Under the pieces are notes generated by a model, which had not been told where the DNA came from, did not search any database, and saw only the letters and a list, made by a program, of their open reading frames with translations. From assembly GCF_022761115.1 (NCBI RefSeq), contig NZ_JAKWJS010000004.1, positions 62,001 through 126,000 on the forward strand: a stretch of 64,000 nucleotides of DNA. Reading direction: 5' to 3'. This stretch comes from Dyella sp. RRB7 (GTDB taxonomy: Bacteria; Pseudomonadota; Gammaproteobacteria; Xanthomonadales; Rhodanobacteraceae). Position numbers and translations under genes: made by a program. Shown in pieces: positions 18,617 through 29,306 of the stretch; positions within the stretch are counted from its first letter, which is position 1, and the number at the start of each line of letters is the position of its first letter.

Positions 18617-19648
18617 GTGAAGAAGACCGATTTCGATTTCGAACTCCCGCCCGAGCTGATCGCCCAGGCACCGCTGGCCGAACGATCGGCCAGCCGCCTG
18701 CTGGTCCTCGATGTCGAGGCGCAGTCGCGCCAGGATCGCCTGTTCCGCGACCTTCCCGAGTTCCTGCGTGAAGGCGACCTGCTGGTATTCAACGACACCC
18801 GCGTGTTGCCGGCGCGCCTGCATGGCCGCAAGGACAGCGGCGGCGCGGTGGAGATTTTGATCGAGCGTGTCACCGGTGCACATGAAGCCACCGTGCAGCT
18901 GGGGGTGAGCAAGAAGCCGAAAGAAGGCGGCCGCATCGAACTGGCCGATGGCAGTTACGCCATCGTGCTGGGGCGCGACGGCCAGTTTTTCCGCCTGCGC
19001 TTCGAATCGCCCGAGCCATTGGAGCGATTGCTGCTCAAGCTCGGCGAAATGCCGCTGCCGCCGTATATCGCGCGCCACGCCGATGCCAGCGACCTGGAGC
19101 GCTACCAGACCGTCTATGCGCGCGAGCCCGGCGCGGTGGCCGCGCCCACCGCCGGGCTGCATTTCGACGAAGGCATGCTTGCGCTGCTGCGCGAACGCGG
19201 CATCCAGTTCGGTTACGTGACCTTGCACGTGGGCGCCGGCACCTTCCAGCCGGTGCGCGCGGACGACATCAAGGATCACCAGATGCACCGCGAATGGCTC
19301 AACGTCGGCGCGAGCCTGGTGGAGCAGATCCGCCGCACGCGCGCGGCCGGTGGTCGGGTTTTTGCGGTGGGCACGACAGTAGTGCGCGCGCTGGAGAGCG
19401 CGAGCCGCGATGGCGAGTTGCAACCGTTTGCCGGTGAAACGCAGATCTTCATTTTTCCGGGCTACAAGTTCACCAGCATCGACGGTTTGCTGACCAACTT
19501 CCATTTGCCGCAATCGACGTTGCTGATGCTGGTGTCGGCGTTGGCGGGGCGGGATTTCATGCTTGAGTCGTATCGGCATGCGGTGGAGCGGAGGTATCGG
19601 TTCTTCTCCTATGGCGATGCGATGTTGATTTTGCCGCGGGGCGGCTAG
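18617..19648 (+). CDS. queA: S-adenosylmethionine:tRNA ribosyltransferase-isomerase
   Basis: Makes epoxyqueuosine on tRNA by transferring and rearranging the ribosyl part of SAM onto preQ1; cytoplasmic. 343 residues, normal length. Hallmarks: KKTDFDFELPPELIAQAPL at the start, LLVFNDTRVLPARL, TAGLHFDEGMLALL, VTLHVGAGTFQPV, TTVVRALES, and TNFHLPQSTLLMLVSALAG at the end. The start is GTG at 18617, which fits the usual first residues of the family. It heads the conserved queA-tgt-yajC-secDF cluster. Confidence 0.97.
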   Translation: MKKTDFDFELPPELIAQAPLAERSASRLLVLDVEAQSRQDRLFRDLPEFLREGDLLVFNDTRVLPARLHGRKDSGGAVEILIERVTGAHEATVQLGVSKKPKEGGRIELADGSYAIVLGRDGQFFRLRFESPEPLERLLLKLGEMPLPPYIARHADASDLERYQTVYAREPGAVAAPTAGLHFDEGMLALLRERGIQFGYVTLHVGAGTFQPVRADDIKDHQMHREWLNVGASLVEQIRRTRAAGGRVFAVGTTVVRALESASRDGELQPFAGETQIFIFPGYKFTSIDGLLTNFHLPQSTLLMLVSALAGRDFMLESYRHAVERRYRFFSYGDAMLILPRGG

Positions 19649-19654
19649 GGCACC

Positions 19655-20883
<1,229 letters not shown>

Positions 20884-20892
20884 GCCTACATT

Positions 20893-20990
20893 CTCCCTCC
20901 CCTGCAAGCAGGGGAGGGTTGGGGAGGGGAAAGGCACGCCGGCGGACGGCTTGGCCCCCTCCCAGCCTCCCCCTGCAAGCAGGGGGAGGA
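20893..20990. repeat. Inverted pair of G/C-rich hairpin repeats
   Basis: Two related palindromes face each other in the gap between tgt and yajC. The first has stem CCCTCCCCTGC / GCAGGGGAGGG (20895-20918) followed by TTGGGGAGGG; the second has the mirrored CCCTCCCAGCCT followed by stem CTCCCCCTGC / GCAGGGGGAG (20967-20988). The pair could fold into one long cruciform. Each arm looks like a dispersed, non-coding intergenic repeat. The rest of the gap, to 21182, holds no gene I can see. Confidence 0.65.
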
Positions 20991-21182
20991 GTACATAGCC
21001 TCGGAACCTTCGCCCGGTTGCCGGGTCGAGTCCCTTGCAAACCGCGTGTCCCGCCGCCAGAACTCCTGGCGGGGCGGCCTTGTGGCGCATGCAGGGCCCG
21101 GGGGCGCGTGGCATAATCCACGGTTCTTTTATCAGGTGTTGGCAGAAATTGCTGCTGGCACCGCCACTTACGAGACAAGCTG

Positions 21183-21524
21183 ATGAATCTTCCGATGTCC
21201 TTCGTGATCGCCCAGGCAGCTCCGGCTGCCGCTGGCGCCCAGGCACCGAACCCGCTGATGACGTTCCTGCCGTTGATCCTGCTGTTCGTGGTGTTCTATT
21301 TCCTGATGATCCGCCCGCAGATGAAGCGCCAGAAGGAGCACCGCAACATGGTCGCGGCGCTGTCCAAGGGCGACGAGGTGGTCACCAACGGCGGCATCGC
21401 CGGCAAGGTGGATGAAGTGGGTGAGAGCTTCATCACGGTCGAGATCGCGCCGAACGTGAAGATCAAGCTGCAGAAGGGCGCCGTGCAGCAGGTGTTGCCG
21501 AAGGGCACGCTGAAGTCGTCCTGA
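21183..21524 (+). CDS. yajC: Sec translocon accessory subunit YajC
   Basis: 113 residues. One membrane segment (LMTFLPLILLFVVFYFLMI, about 27-45) is followed by the family signature RPQMKRQKEHRNM and a small cytoplasmic domain with LSKGDEVVTNGGIAGKV. YajC associates with SecD and SecF, whose genes follow in the same direction 95 nt downstream. Confidence 0.96.
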   Translation: MNLPMSFVIAQAAPAAAGAQAPNPLMTFLPLILLFVVFYFLMIRPQMKRQKEHRNMVAALSKGDEVVTNGGIAGKVDEVGESFITVEIAPNVKIKLQKGAVQQVLPKGTLKSS

Positions 21525-21619
21525 CGGACGCTTGCCGGGGCGGAGGGGCTCCGGTTACCCACGACGCATTGCTATCGCCGCGGTCGGCCTCGAACCGCGG
21601 CTTTTGACGGATTCAAGGC

Positions 21620-23494
21620 ATGAGTGATTTTCCTCGCTGGAAATATGCGCTGGTCGCCATCGTACTGGTGCTCGGCATTGTGTATGCGTTGCCCAACGTG
21701 TTCCTGCCGGTGCCCGCCGTGCAGATCACGGCCAACCGCAACGGCACGGTCGACCCCGCGCTGGAGCAGAAGGTGGTCGATGCGCTGAAGCAGCAGAACA
21801 TTGCCAACACCGGCATCGAGATCGAGAACGATCACCTGCTGGCCAGCTTCGCCAATGCCGACGTGCAGAAGAGCGCCGCCGACGCCATCAAGGCGGCGGT
21901 GGGCGACGACTACACGGTCGCGTTCAACCTCAAGTCCACCGTGCCGGGCTGGCTCAGCGCGATCGGCGCCAAGCCGATGCCGCTGGGCCTGGACCTGCAG
22001 GGCGGCGTGCACTTCCTGATGCAGGTCGATCAGAGTGACGTGATCGACAAGCAGGAAACGCGCTACGCGGACGATATCCGCAGCCTGCTGCGGGAAAAGA
22101 ACATCCGCTACGAGTCGGTAGTGCGCAACGCCCAGCGTGGCCAAGGCATCTCGGTCGTGTTGAAGTCGGCCGAGGATCGGACCGCTGCCGCCAATGCCAT
22201 TGCGGCCGAGTATCCCGACCTTGTCTCGCAGGACGGCAGCGCCACCGGCGACCGCTTCGTACTCAACGCTGTGGTGCGCCCGGACAAGCTGCGCGACCTG
22301 TCGCTCAACACCATCCGCCAGAACCTGGGCACGCTGCGCAACCGTATCAACCAGCTCGGCGTTTCCGAGCCGATCATCCAGCAGCAGGGCGATAGCCGCA
22401 TCGTGGTTGAGCTGGCCGGCGTGCAGGATACGGCGGAGGCCAAGAAGCTGATTGGTGCTACGGCCACGCTCGAATATCGGGCTGGTTACGGCTCCCCGCA
22501 GGATGCCGCCGATGCACAGCGCACAGGGATCATTCCTCCGGATGCGCGACTCTATCGCGAACGCGGGACAAATCGCCCGATCCTGCTCAGCAAGCAGATC
22601 ATTGTGACCGGTGACCAGCTGACCAACGCCAATAGCACGACGGACCAGCAAACCGGCCGACCTGCCGTGTCTATCGAGCTCAATTCGGCGGGCGCCAAGC
22701 GCATGCTTGATTTCACCACGAACAACGTGGGCAAGTACATGGGCGTGGTCTATGTCGAGCGAGTGGTCGATACGAAGACGGTCGATGGCAAGGAAGTGCG
22801 TACGCCCAAGATCACCGAGGAGGTGATCAGCTACGCCCAAATTCAAGGTGTATTCGGCAAACAGTTCCAGACCACCGGTATGAGTAGCCCGAAGGAAGCC
22901 TCCGATCTGGCGTTGTTGCTGAGGGGCGGCTCGCTGGCGGCGCCGGTGGATATCGTCGAAGAGCGCGTGATCGGTCCCAGCCTCGGCCAGGACAACATCC
23001 AGAAGGGCATGCGCGCGGTGATGATCGGCCTGGCGCTGGTGCTGCTGGCGGCGGCCCTCTACTACAAGCTGTTCGGCCTGGTGGCCGACGTGGCGCTGTT
23101 CTTCAACCTGGTGATCCTGGTGGCGGTGATGTCGGCCATCGGCGTCACGCTGACCATGCCGGGCATCGCCGGTATCGTGTTGACGCTGGGCATGGCGATC
23201 GATGCCAACGTGCTTATCTGCGAACGTATCCGCGAGGAGCTGCGCAACGGCTCCACGCCGCATGCGGCCATTCGTGCCGGCTACGACAAGGCATGGGCCA
23301 CCATTCTCGATGCCAACGTCACCCACCTGATCGCCGCGCTGGCGCTGACCACGATGGGCTCGGGCCCGATCAAGGGCTTCGGTGTCACGCTGCTGATCGG
23401 CATCCTGACCTCGATGTTCACCTCGGTCACCGTGACGCACGCGATCACCGCGCTTATCCACGGCCACCGCAAGCTCAAGACGCTGTCGGTCTGA
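21620..23494 (+). CDS. secD: Protein translocase subunit SecD
   Basis: 624-residue RND-like membrane protein that uses the proton gradient to help exported proteins leave the Sec channel. First membrane segment WKYALVAIVLVLGIVYALPN; a large periplasmic P1 domain containing PLGLDLQGGVHFLMQVD; then five membrane segments near the C-terminus (MRAVMIGLALVLLAAALYYK, VADVALFFNLVILVAVMSAI, MPGIAGIVLTLGMAIDANVL, LIAALALTTMGSG, GVTLLIGILTSMFTS). The GMAIDANVLICERIREE block is the conserved SecD/SecF motif. 16 nt to secF. Confidence 0.97.
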   Translation: MSDFPRWKYALVAIVLVLGIVYALPNVFLPVPAVQITANRNGTVDPALEQKVVDALKQQNIANTGIEIENDHLLASFANADVQKSAADAIKAAVGDDYTVAFNLKSTVPGWLSAIGAKPMPLGLDLQGGVHFLMQVDQSDVIDKQETRYADDIRSLLREKNIRYESVVRNAQRGQGISVVLKSAEDRTAAANAIAAEYPDLVSQDGSATGDRFVLNAVVRPDKLRDLSLNTIRQNLGTLRNRINQLGVSEPIIQQQGDSRIVVELAGVQDTAEAKKLIGATATLEYRAGYGSPQDAADAQRTGIIPPDARLYRERGTNRPILLSKQIIVTGDQLTNANSTTDQQTGRPAVSIELNSAGAKRMLDFTTNNVGKYMGVVYVERVVDTKTVDGKEVRTPKITEEVISYAQIQGVFGKQFQTTGMSSPKEASDLALLLRGGSLAAPVDIVEERVIGPSLGQDNIQKGMRAVMIGLALVLLAAALYYKLFGLVADVALFFNLVILVAVMSAIGVTLTMPGIAGIVLTLGMAIDANVLICERIREELRNGSTPHAAIRAGYDKAWATILDANVTHLIAALALTTMGSGPIKGFGVTLLIGILTSMFTSVTVTHAITALIHGHRKLKTLSV

Positions 23495-23510
23495 AGAGGA
23501 ACAGACACCC

Positions 23511-24467
23511 ATGGAAATCTTCAACCACAACGCCAATGTGAACTTCCTCGGCATGAGGAAGTTCAGCGTGGGCATCGCCATCCTGCTGGTGCTTGCCTCC
23601 ATCGCGCTGATCGCCGTGAAGGGCCTCAACTACGGCCTGGACTTCACCGGCGGCGTGTCGCTGGTGGTGGACTACCAGAACCCGGTGACCACCGCCGAAG
23701 TGCAGGGTGCGCTGGACAAGGGCGGCATCGAGCACTCGCTGGTCGCCAGCCTGGGCGGCACGCGTGAAGTGTCGGTGCGCTTCCAGCCTACCGCGGCGAT
23801 GAAGGACGAGGCCGGCAAGATCAACCTCGACAAGGTCGCCGAGGTGACCACCGCCGTGCTCAAGGCCGGCCGCGCCGACGTCAGCATCAAGAGTCGCGAC
23901 TATGTCAGCTCGACGGTGGGCGACGAGCTTCGCAGCGACGGTATCCTCGCCGCGGTGGTCGTGGTGCTCGGCATCGGCCTGTACCTGGGCATCCGCTTCG
24001 AGTGGCGTTTTGCCGTGGCGGCCATCGTCACCGAATTGCACGATGCGCTGATCACGGTGGGTGTGTTCGCGCTGGTGCAGCGTGAGTTCGACCTGACCGT
24101 GCTGGCCTCGGTGCTGGCGGTGATCGGCTATTCGATCAACGACAAGGTGGTGGTGTTCGACCGCGTGCGCGAGCTGTTCCGCCTGGCCCGCAAGGCCGAG
24201 CCGGAGGAGATCCTCAACCGCTCGATCAACAACACGCTGTCGCGAACCATCATCACCGCGCTGTTCACCGCCATCACCATGGCCGCGCTGTACTTCATCG
24301 GCGGCCCGGTGGTGCATGGCTTCGCCATCACCATGCTGATCGGCATCCTGGTCGGCACGCTGTCCTCGATCTTCGTGGCCAGCCCCATCCTGTTGTGGCT
24401 GGGCGTGTCCAAGCAGGACCTGATGCCCAAGACCCGCGAGAACCCGGAGCTGGCTCGCCGGCCGTGA
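23511..24467 (+). CDS. secF: Protein translocase subunit SecF
   Basis: 318-residue partner of SecD. Six membrane segments with a periplasmic domain between the first two; the signature GLNYGLDFTGGVSLVVDYQ follows the first segment. The conserved motif VLAVIGYSINDKVVVFDRVRE corresponds to the proton-path aspartate region of SecD. Start at 23511 after GAGGAACAGACACCC, with AGGAA at the usual distance. The gene ends the cluster and a strong terminator follows. Confidence 0.97.
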   Translation: MEIFNHNANVNFLGMRKFSVGIAILLVLASIALIAVKGLNYGLDFTGGVSLVVDYQNPVTTAEVQGALDKGGIEHSLVASLGGTREVSVRFQPTAAMKDEAGKINLDKVAEVTTAVLKAGRADVSIKSRDYVSSTVGDELRSDGILAAVVVVLGIGLYLGIRFEWRFAVAAIVTELHDALITVGVFALVQREFDLTVLASVLAVIGYSINDKVVVFDRVRELFRLARKAEPEEILNRSINNTLSRTIITALFTAITMAALYFIGGPVVHGFAITMLIGILVGTLSSIFVASPILLWLGVSKQDLMPKTRENPELARRP

Positions 24468-24497
24468 TCTAGCAGCATCTTAGGTTTGTTCCCCGGA

Positions 24498-24529
24498 GGC
24501 CCGTGATCGCATCACGGGCCTTTTCTTTT
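24498..24529 (+). terminator. Rho-independent terminator of secF
   Basis: GGCCCGTGAT / ATCACGGGCC, a perfect 10-bp stem with loop CGC, followed by TTTTCTTTT. It begins 31 nt past the secF stop. Confidence 0.92.
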
Positions 24530-24916
24530 GCCTGTTTGAAGGGGGTGCCGGGAGCCTCCCTGCATGCCAACGGGTGTTCTATCCGAGGCATGGGAGCCCA
24601 CCGCAAGCTCGTGGGCAGCCATGCCAGTGGTTTCGAAGCAAATATCGATATCAGCCGGCAAGGCGTAAGGTTTCGCCCTTTTTGGGTTGACAGTGCGTAA
24701 GAAATAACGATAAGTTCACCCACGTCCCTGTGGATGCAAGCCTTGTGCGAGCCCGCCGGGACCTTGACGCAAAAGCTTGCGTCAGTTGTGGGGCTAGTGA
24801 TTGGTCTGAGGGGGAGTCCGACAGACACACAGCAACTTCCAGTCCGCCATCGCGACGATGGCGGAGCGTGGTTTTTTGCGCCCAATTTTTTGGGTCGTTA
24901 CGGGGAGAAATTGTCT
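24530..24916 (+). other. Non-coding leader region of the TonB-dependent receptor
   Basis: 387 nt with no gene I can support. It holds a promoter (24687-24714) and, in the transcribed leader, two perfect hairpins: TGACGCAA-AAGC-TTGCGTCA (24765-24784) and CCGCCATCG-CGA-CGATGGCGG (24844-24864). The second is followed 7 nt later by a run of six T (24872-24877). This could be an attenuator or a binding site for a regulator, ahead of the ATG at 24917. Confidence 0.5.
24687..24714 (+). promoter_or_regulatory. Sigma-70-type promoter for the TonB-dependent receptor
   Basis: Perfect -35 TTGACA (24687-24692), 16-nt spacer, -10 GATAAG (24709-24714, 4 of 6). Transcription would start near 24721, giving a leader of about 195 nt. 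Confidence 0.6.
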
Positions 24917-27900
24917 ATGAAGTTCCTTAGCACTACGCGTTCGCATGGGCTGCGTCGTACCAGTCTGGCGATCGCACTCGGCCTGTGCATGGCCAGCGGC
25001 ACGCTGCTTGCCCAGAGCACGGTTGGCGATATCACCGGCACTGCCGCCTACGCTCCTGGCGAAACCCTTGTCGTGAAGAACCTCGACTCGGGCGTCACGC
25101 GCACCGTGACGGTTCCCACCGACGGCAAGTTCCGCGTGGGTTCCCTGCCGATCGGTCATTACGAGTTGCAGTTGCAGCGCGATGGCCAGACGCTCAGTTC
25201 GACCACCACCAACGTGGTCGCAGGCCAGACGGTGCAGGTGAGCCTTGCCGAGGGCTCCACGGTCAATGCCTCCAACCTGGGCAGCGTGACGGTAACGGCC
25301 AATGCCATACCGGCGATTGACGTAAGCTCGGTGGAAAGCCGCACCACCTTCACGGCGGACCAGCTGGACCAGCTGCCGGTGCCGCGCAACATCGTGGCGG
25401 TGGCGGTGTTGACGCCGGGCACCGTGCAGGGCAATTCGGTCTTCGGCAACCTGCCGTCGTTCGGCGGTTCTTCCGTGGCCGAGAACAGCTACTACGTCAA
25501 CGGCTTCAACGTCACCAACCTGTACAACAACCTGTCGTTCGGCCAGGTGCCCTACCAGGCCATCGAGCAGTTGGACGTCCAGACCGGCGGTTACGGCGCG
25601 CAGTACGGTTTCTCGACCGGCGGCGTAATGAGCGCCAACATCAAGCGCGGTACGAACGAGTGGAAGGGCGGCATCAGCTGGACCTCGGCGCCCGACTGGA
25701 CGCGCGAGCGGCAGCCCACGGTGAAGCGTGCCAACGGCACGACCTTCCGCGACTACGACAAGAACCGCGCGGACGACAATACCTATACGGCGTGGCTGGG
25801 TGGCCCGCTGATCAAGGACAAGCTGTTCCTCTTTGCCCTGGGCCAGTTCGAGAAGGCCACGGGCACGACCTACGGCGCGTCCTCCACGTCCAGCAACAGC
25901 AACAATTACAGTGCCGCCACCGCCTACAACTACACCACCAAGAGCCCGTACTGGGTGGTGAAGCTGGACTGGAACATTACGGATGACCACCACCTCGAAT
26001 ACACGGGGTTCGGCAATCCGGACAAGACCACGTACAACTACTACAACGCGGCCTATGTGAACGGCGAGGTGGAACGCGGCAGCTACAAGGGTGACCTGCA
26101 CACCAAGTTCGGCGGTCCGACCAATATCCTCAAGTACACCGGCTACCTCACCGACGATCTGACCATCTCGGCGCAATACGGCAAGATGGAAAGCGATAAC
26201 TCCACCTACTCCGTGAGTCCGACGGGTCTGGCGACGCGTTACGACGGCAACATCCTGTCGCCGACATCCGGTTGCGCCTATACGGCTTACAACGGCACGC
26301 CGTGGGGCCCGACCACCTGCGCCATCACCAGCAGCGTGGATCTCTACGGTGGCAAGGACGAGCGCAAGGCCGGCCGCTTCGACGTGAACTGGAAGCTTGG
26401 CGACCACTCGCTGGGCCTGGGTTACGCGGACGAGCGTTGGTCTTCGGATGCGGGCAGCTCCTATTCCGGCGGCGCCTACAACTACTACTACACCGCGCCG
26501 ACCTCGACGGCCCCCGGTCTGGTGATCATTTACGACTACCGTACCGGCGGTAGCGTGACCGTTCGCCAGAAGTCGTACTACCTGGAAGACAATTGGCAGG
26601 TGAACGACAAGCTGTTGCTGTACGGCGGCATCCGCAACGACAGCTTCAACAACAAGAACGGCGGCGGCGAAACCTTCGTCAAGCAGGACAACATCTGGCA
26701 GCCGCGCCTGGGCTTCTCATGGGACGTCCATGGCGATTCCTCGCTGAAGGTGTTCGGCACCGCGGGCCGCTATTCGTTGCCGATGGCTGCCAACGTGGCG
26801 CTGCGCGCCGCCACGGCGTCGATCTATACCGAGGACGACAGCCTGTACTCGTCGATCAACCCGGACGGTTCGCCGGTGCTGGTCGGCGAAAAGGGTAGCG
26901 AGGGTCACTACGTGTACAACGGCGAGGACGGCAGCACGCCGAATCCGAAGGCCGTTGCCAGCAAGGATCTGAAGCCGTACGTGCAGGACGAGTACATCCT
27001 CGGCTTCCAGAAGACGTTGCACAGCGACGTCGATTTCCTGAGCGACTGGACCGTGGGCGTCAAGGCGACCTATCGCAAGCTGCGCACCTCGATCGATGAC
27101 ACCTGCGATTCGCGTCCGCTCTATGCGCTGGCCGAGAAGAACGGCGTCGCCGATGCCTGGGGCGGCGACCAATGGAGCGTGCCCGAAGGCATGGTGGGCT
27201 GCTGGATCTACAACCCGGGTAGCGCGCTCAGCCTGACCACCACGCTGGATGGTTCGTCCAGGACCTTCGACATCACCATTCCGGGCAACCAGCTGGGGCC
27301 TGCCGCCAAGCGCTCGTACCAGGGCGTCACGTTCAGTGCGGAGAAGGCCACCGAGAAGTACTACGTGACCGCGTCGTACACCTGGTCGAAGAGCTACGGC
27401 AATACCGAGGGCCTGGTGAAGTCGTCGAACGGCCAGGATGACACCGGCACCACCGCCGACTTCGACTTCCCGGAGATCATGGTCGGCGCCAACGGCTACC
27501 TGCCGAATGATCGTCGCCACAGCATCAAGGTCTATGGCGCGTACAAGTTCACCAAGGAATGGTCGGCTGGCCTCAACCTGCTGGCGCAATCCGGTGCGCC
27601 GGTGAGCTGCTATGGCGGTGGTGGCGGCACGCTGGATACCGAGTTTGGTTATGGCGCGCAGTTCCACGTCTGCAATGGCAAGGTGAGTCCCGAAGGCACC
27701 TCGGGTCGTACGCCGTGGGTATGGACCGTCAGTCCGAACATGATGTACCAGCCGTCCTGGGCCAAGGGCCTGAGCTTCCAGCTGTCGGTCATCAACCTGT
27801 TCAACAACGACGCGCCGACCTTCTTGTACGAGCCGTACGAGACGATCTCCAACAGCGGTCGTCGCACGGCCTACACCAACTACAAGCTGCCGAAGTACTT

Positions 27901-27952
27901 CAATACGCCGCGTTATGCGCGGTTCCAGGTGGAATACGACTTCAATCTGTAA
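24917..27952 (+). CDS. Oar-like TonB-dependent outer-membrane receptor
   Basis: 1,011 residues. Signal peptide with cleavage near GTLLAQS; then a carboxypeptidase-regulatory-like domain (about 35-105, GDITGTAAYAPGETLVVKNL), a plug domain (about 120-240) with TFTADQLDQLPVPRNIVAVA and EQLDVQTGGYGAQYG, and a long aromatic-rich barrel. The last residues RYARFQVEYDFNL end in an outer-membrane sorting pattern with a hydrophobic final residue. This is the Oar group common in Xanthomonadales, whose substrates (peptides, proteins or saccharides) are largely unknown. The ATG at 24917 has GGGGAGA 10 nt upstream; in-frame codons further up are part of the leader. The gene is alone between two terminators. 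Confidence 0.92.
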   Translation: MKFLSTTRSHGLRRTSLAIALGLCMASGTLLAQSTVGDITGTAAYAPGETLVVKNLDSGVTRTVTVPTDGKFRVGSLPIGHYELQLQRDGQTLSSTTTNVVAGQTVQVSLAEGSTVNASNLGSVTVTANAIPAIDVSSVESRTTFTADQLDQLPVPRNIVAVAVLTPGTVQGNSVFGNLPSFGGSSVAENSYYVNGFNVTNLYNNLSFGQVPYQAIEQLDVQTGGYGAQYGFSTGGVMSANIKRGTNEWKGGISWTSAPDWTRERQPTVKRANGTTFRDYDKNRADDNTYTAWLGGPLIKDKLFLFALGQFEKATGTTYGASSTSSNSNNYSAATAYNYTTKSPYWVVKLDWNITDDHHLEYTGFGNPDKTTYNYYNAAYVNGEVERGSYKGDLHTKFGGPTNILKYTGYLTDDLTISAQYGKMESDNSTYSVSPTGLATRYDGNILSPTSGCAYTAYNGTPWGPTTCAITSSVDLYGGKDERKAGRFDVNWKLGDHSLGLGYADERWSSDAGSSYSGGAYNYYYTAPTSTAPGLVIIYDYRTGGSVTVRQKSYYLEDNWQVNDKLLLYGGIRNDSFNNKNGGGETFVKQDNIWQPRLGFSWDVHGDSSLKVFGTAGRYSLPMAANVALRAATASIYTEDDSLYSSINPDGSPVLVGEKGSEGHYVYNGEDGSTPNPKAVASKDLKPYVQDEYILGFQKTLHSDVDFLSDWTVGVKATYRKLRTSIDDTCDSRPLYALAEKNGVADAWGGDQWSVPEGMVGCWIYNPGSALSLTTTLDGSSRTFDITIPGNQLGPAAKRSYQGVTFSAEKATEKYYVTASYTWSKSYGNTEGLVKSSNGQDDTGTTADFDFPEIMVGANGYLPNDRRHSIKVYGAYKFTKEWSAGLNLLAQSGAPVSCYGGGGGTLDTEFGYGAQFHVCNGKVSPEGTSGRTPWVWTVSPNMMYQPSWAKGLSFQLSVINLFNNDAPTFLYEPYETISNSGRRTAYTNYKLPKYFNTPRYARFQVEYDFNL

Positions 27953-27977
27953 GTCCCGGATGGATCGTGTGCAAAGC

Positions 27978-28008
27978 AAAGGCCGCCGGGTTTGCCCGGC
28001 GGCCTTTT
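27978..28008 (+). terminator. Rho-independent terminator of the TonB-dependent receptor
   Basis: AAAGGCCGCCGGG / CCCGGCGGCCTTT, perfect 13-bp stem with loop TTTG, then TTGTTTG. The convergent hydroxylase gene ends 22 nt further, so it may serve both. Confidence 0.9.
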
Positions 28009-28030
28009 GTTTGCCTCGTGTGGCGTGCGA

Positions 28031-29161
28031 TCAGGCCGTGGAGGCGGTCTCGGCAGCAACCACTGCCGGTGGATTCGTCCCGGCGGATTCGTCTTGCGGA
28101 TGATGTGCCGGCTGCATCACATGATGTCCCAGCGCATGCAGATCCAGCTGATCGACCGGAATGGGCTCGTAGTTGGGGCCGAACGCCACTTCACCGAACT
28201 TCCATCCTGCCGGGCGGCGCACGGCGCCCCAGAAACGCTTGAATGCATTCCAGTGCAGTCCGATCAGGTTCTGGTTGTTGTCGTCGTCCACCATCGGGTC
28301 GCCCACGCCGGTGGGGCGCAGCGGTTCGCCGTAAAGCGAGGTGCCGAACAGCACGTCCCAGATCGAGAAGACCTGGCCGAAGTTGCAGTTGTGCAGGTTG
28401 GGGCGGGTGGGGTCGACCAGCATGTGATGCAGGCGATGGAACTTGGGCGCGACGAACACGCGATCGAGCACCGGACCGAAGTCGATGCGCACGTTCGCAT
28501 GCGAGAAGTTCTGCACCAGCTCGCCCACCAGCACCAGCCATGCGAACTGCTCGGGTTCCACGCCCATCACGATGCCGACCACGGCCAGGATCATCGACTG
28601 CAGGAAGCCATCGATCAGGCTGCCACGGTCGTTGGTCCAGCAGCTCATCTGTCGCGTGCTGTGGTGCATGCTGTGCAGCGCCCACCACCACGGCAACGCG
28701 TGCTGCAGGCGATGCATCCAGTAGTAAACGAAGTCGTAGACCAGGTAGTAGCAGCCAAACAGCAGCCACGGGTGTAGCTTGAGCCAGGGCACCCAGTGCG
28801 TGATCGCCAGCGGCGAGGCGCTGGCATCGCTGGGACCGGTGTCCGGACCACCGAAGTAGTTGGCGACGGGGGTAAGCACGAGGAAGCTGAAGATGGGGAA
28901 GATACCCACCAGCATCATCAGCGTGTATTGGAAGTCGACCTTGGTGAGCTTGCGGTCTTCCCACTTTTCCGCCGGCACCAGGCTTTCCAGCGGGCGGAAG
29001 ATGAGGCCGATGACGCACAACTGGAAGGTGGCGATCAGCAGCGAGGCGGAGATATCCCTGGGATCGCCAGCCAGGCCTTCCAGGTGCAGGAACTGCAGCA
29101 CGGGGAGCACGCCATGCGCGGCAAACCAGCTGACCAGGTGGGACCACAGTTCGGACATCAT
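28031..29161 (-). CDS. Sterol desaturase / fatty-acid hydroxylase family membrane protein
   Basis: 376 residues with four or five membrane segments. The di-iron histidine boxes are complete: WMHRLQH, LHSMHHS, then HANVRI and FHRLHHM, and HNCNFGQVFSIWDVLFGT, which is typical of the family. Such enzymes use O2 and electrons to hydroxylate or desaturate lipid chains in the membrane. The start is one of two adjacent ATGs (29161 or 29158) after AAGG. A tail of about 50 residues after the catalytic domain is rich in His, Pro and Ala. There is no redox partner next to it. The natural lipid substrate is unknown. Confidence 0.88.
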   Translation of the reverse strand: MMSELWSHLVSWFAAHGVLPVLQFLHLEGLAGDPRDISASLLIATFQLCVIGLIFRPLESLVPAEKWEDRKLTKVDFQYTLMMLVGIFPIFSFLVLTPVANYFGGPDTGPSDASASPLAITHWVPWLKLHPWLLFGCYYLVYDFVYYWMHRLQHALPWWWALHSMHHSTRQMSCWTNDRGSLIDGFLQSMILAVVGIVMGVEPEQFAWLVLVGELVQNFSHANVRIDFGPVLDRVFVAPKFHRLHHMLVDPTRPNLHNCNFGQVFSIWDVLFGTSLYGEPLRPTGVGDPMVDDDNNQNLIGLHWNAFKRFWGAVRRPAGWKFGEVAFGPNYEPIPVDQLDLHALGHHVMQPAHHPQDESAGTNPPAVVAAETASTA

Positions 29162-29306
29162 CGATACCTTGCAGGGAAGCGGAACGGTCCTGCAGGCGGG
29201 GGTGTCTGGCGCGACGCGCAGCGAACTACAGAACCGGGCGGTTTAGGATACCGCCGAGGTCCGGCAGCATCCAGCCGGCAGGATTTTGCGCCGGGCTACC
29301 TTTCGC

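Noticed and set aside
21572-23629. 685-codon minus-strand open frame opposite secD
   Set aside because: Antisense shadow of a certain gene.
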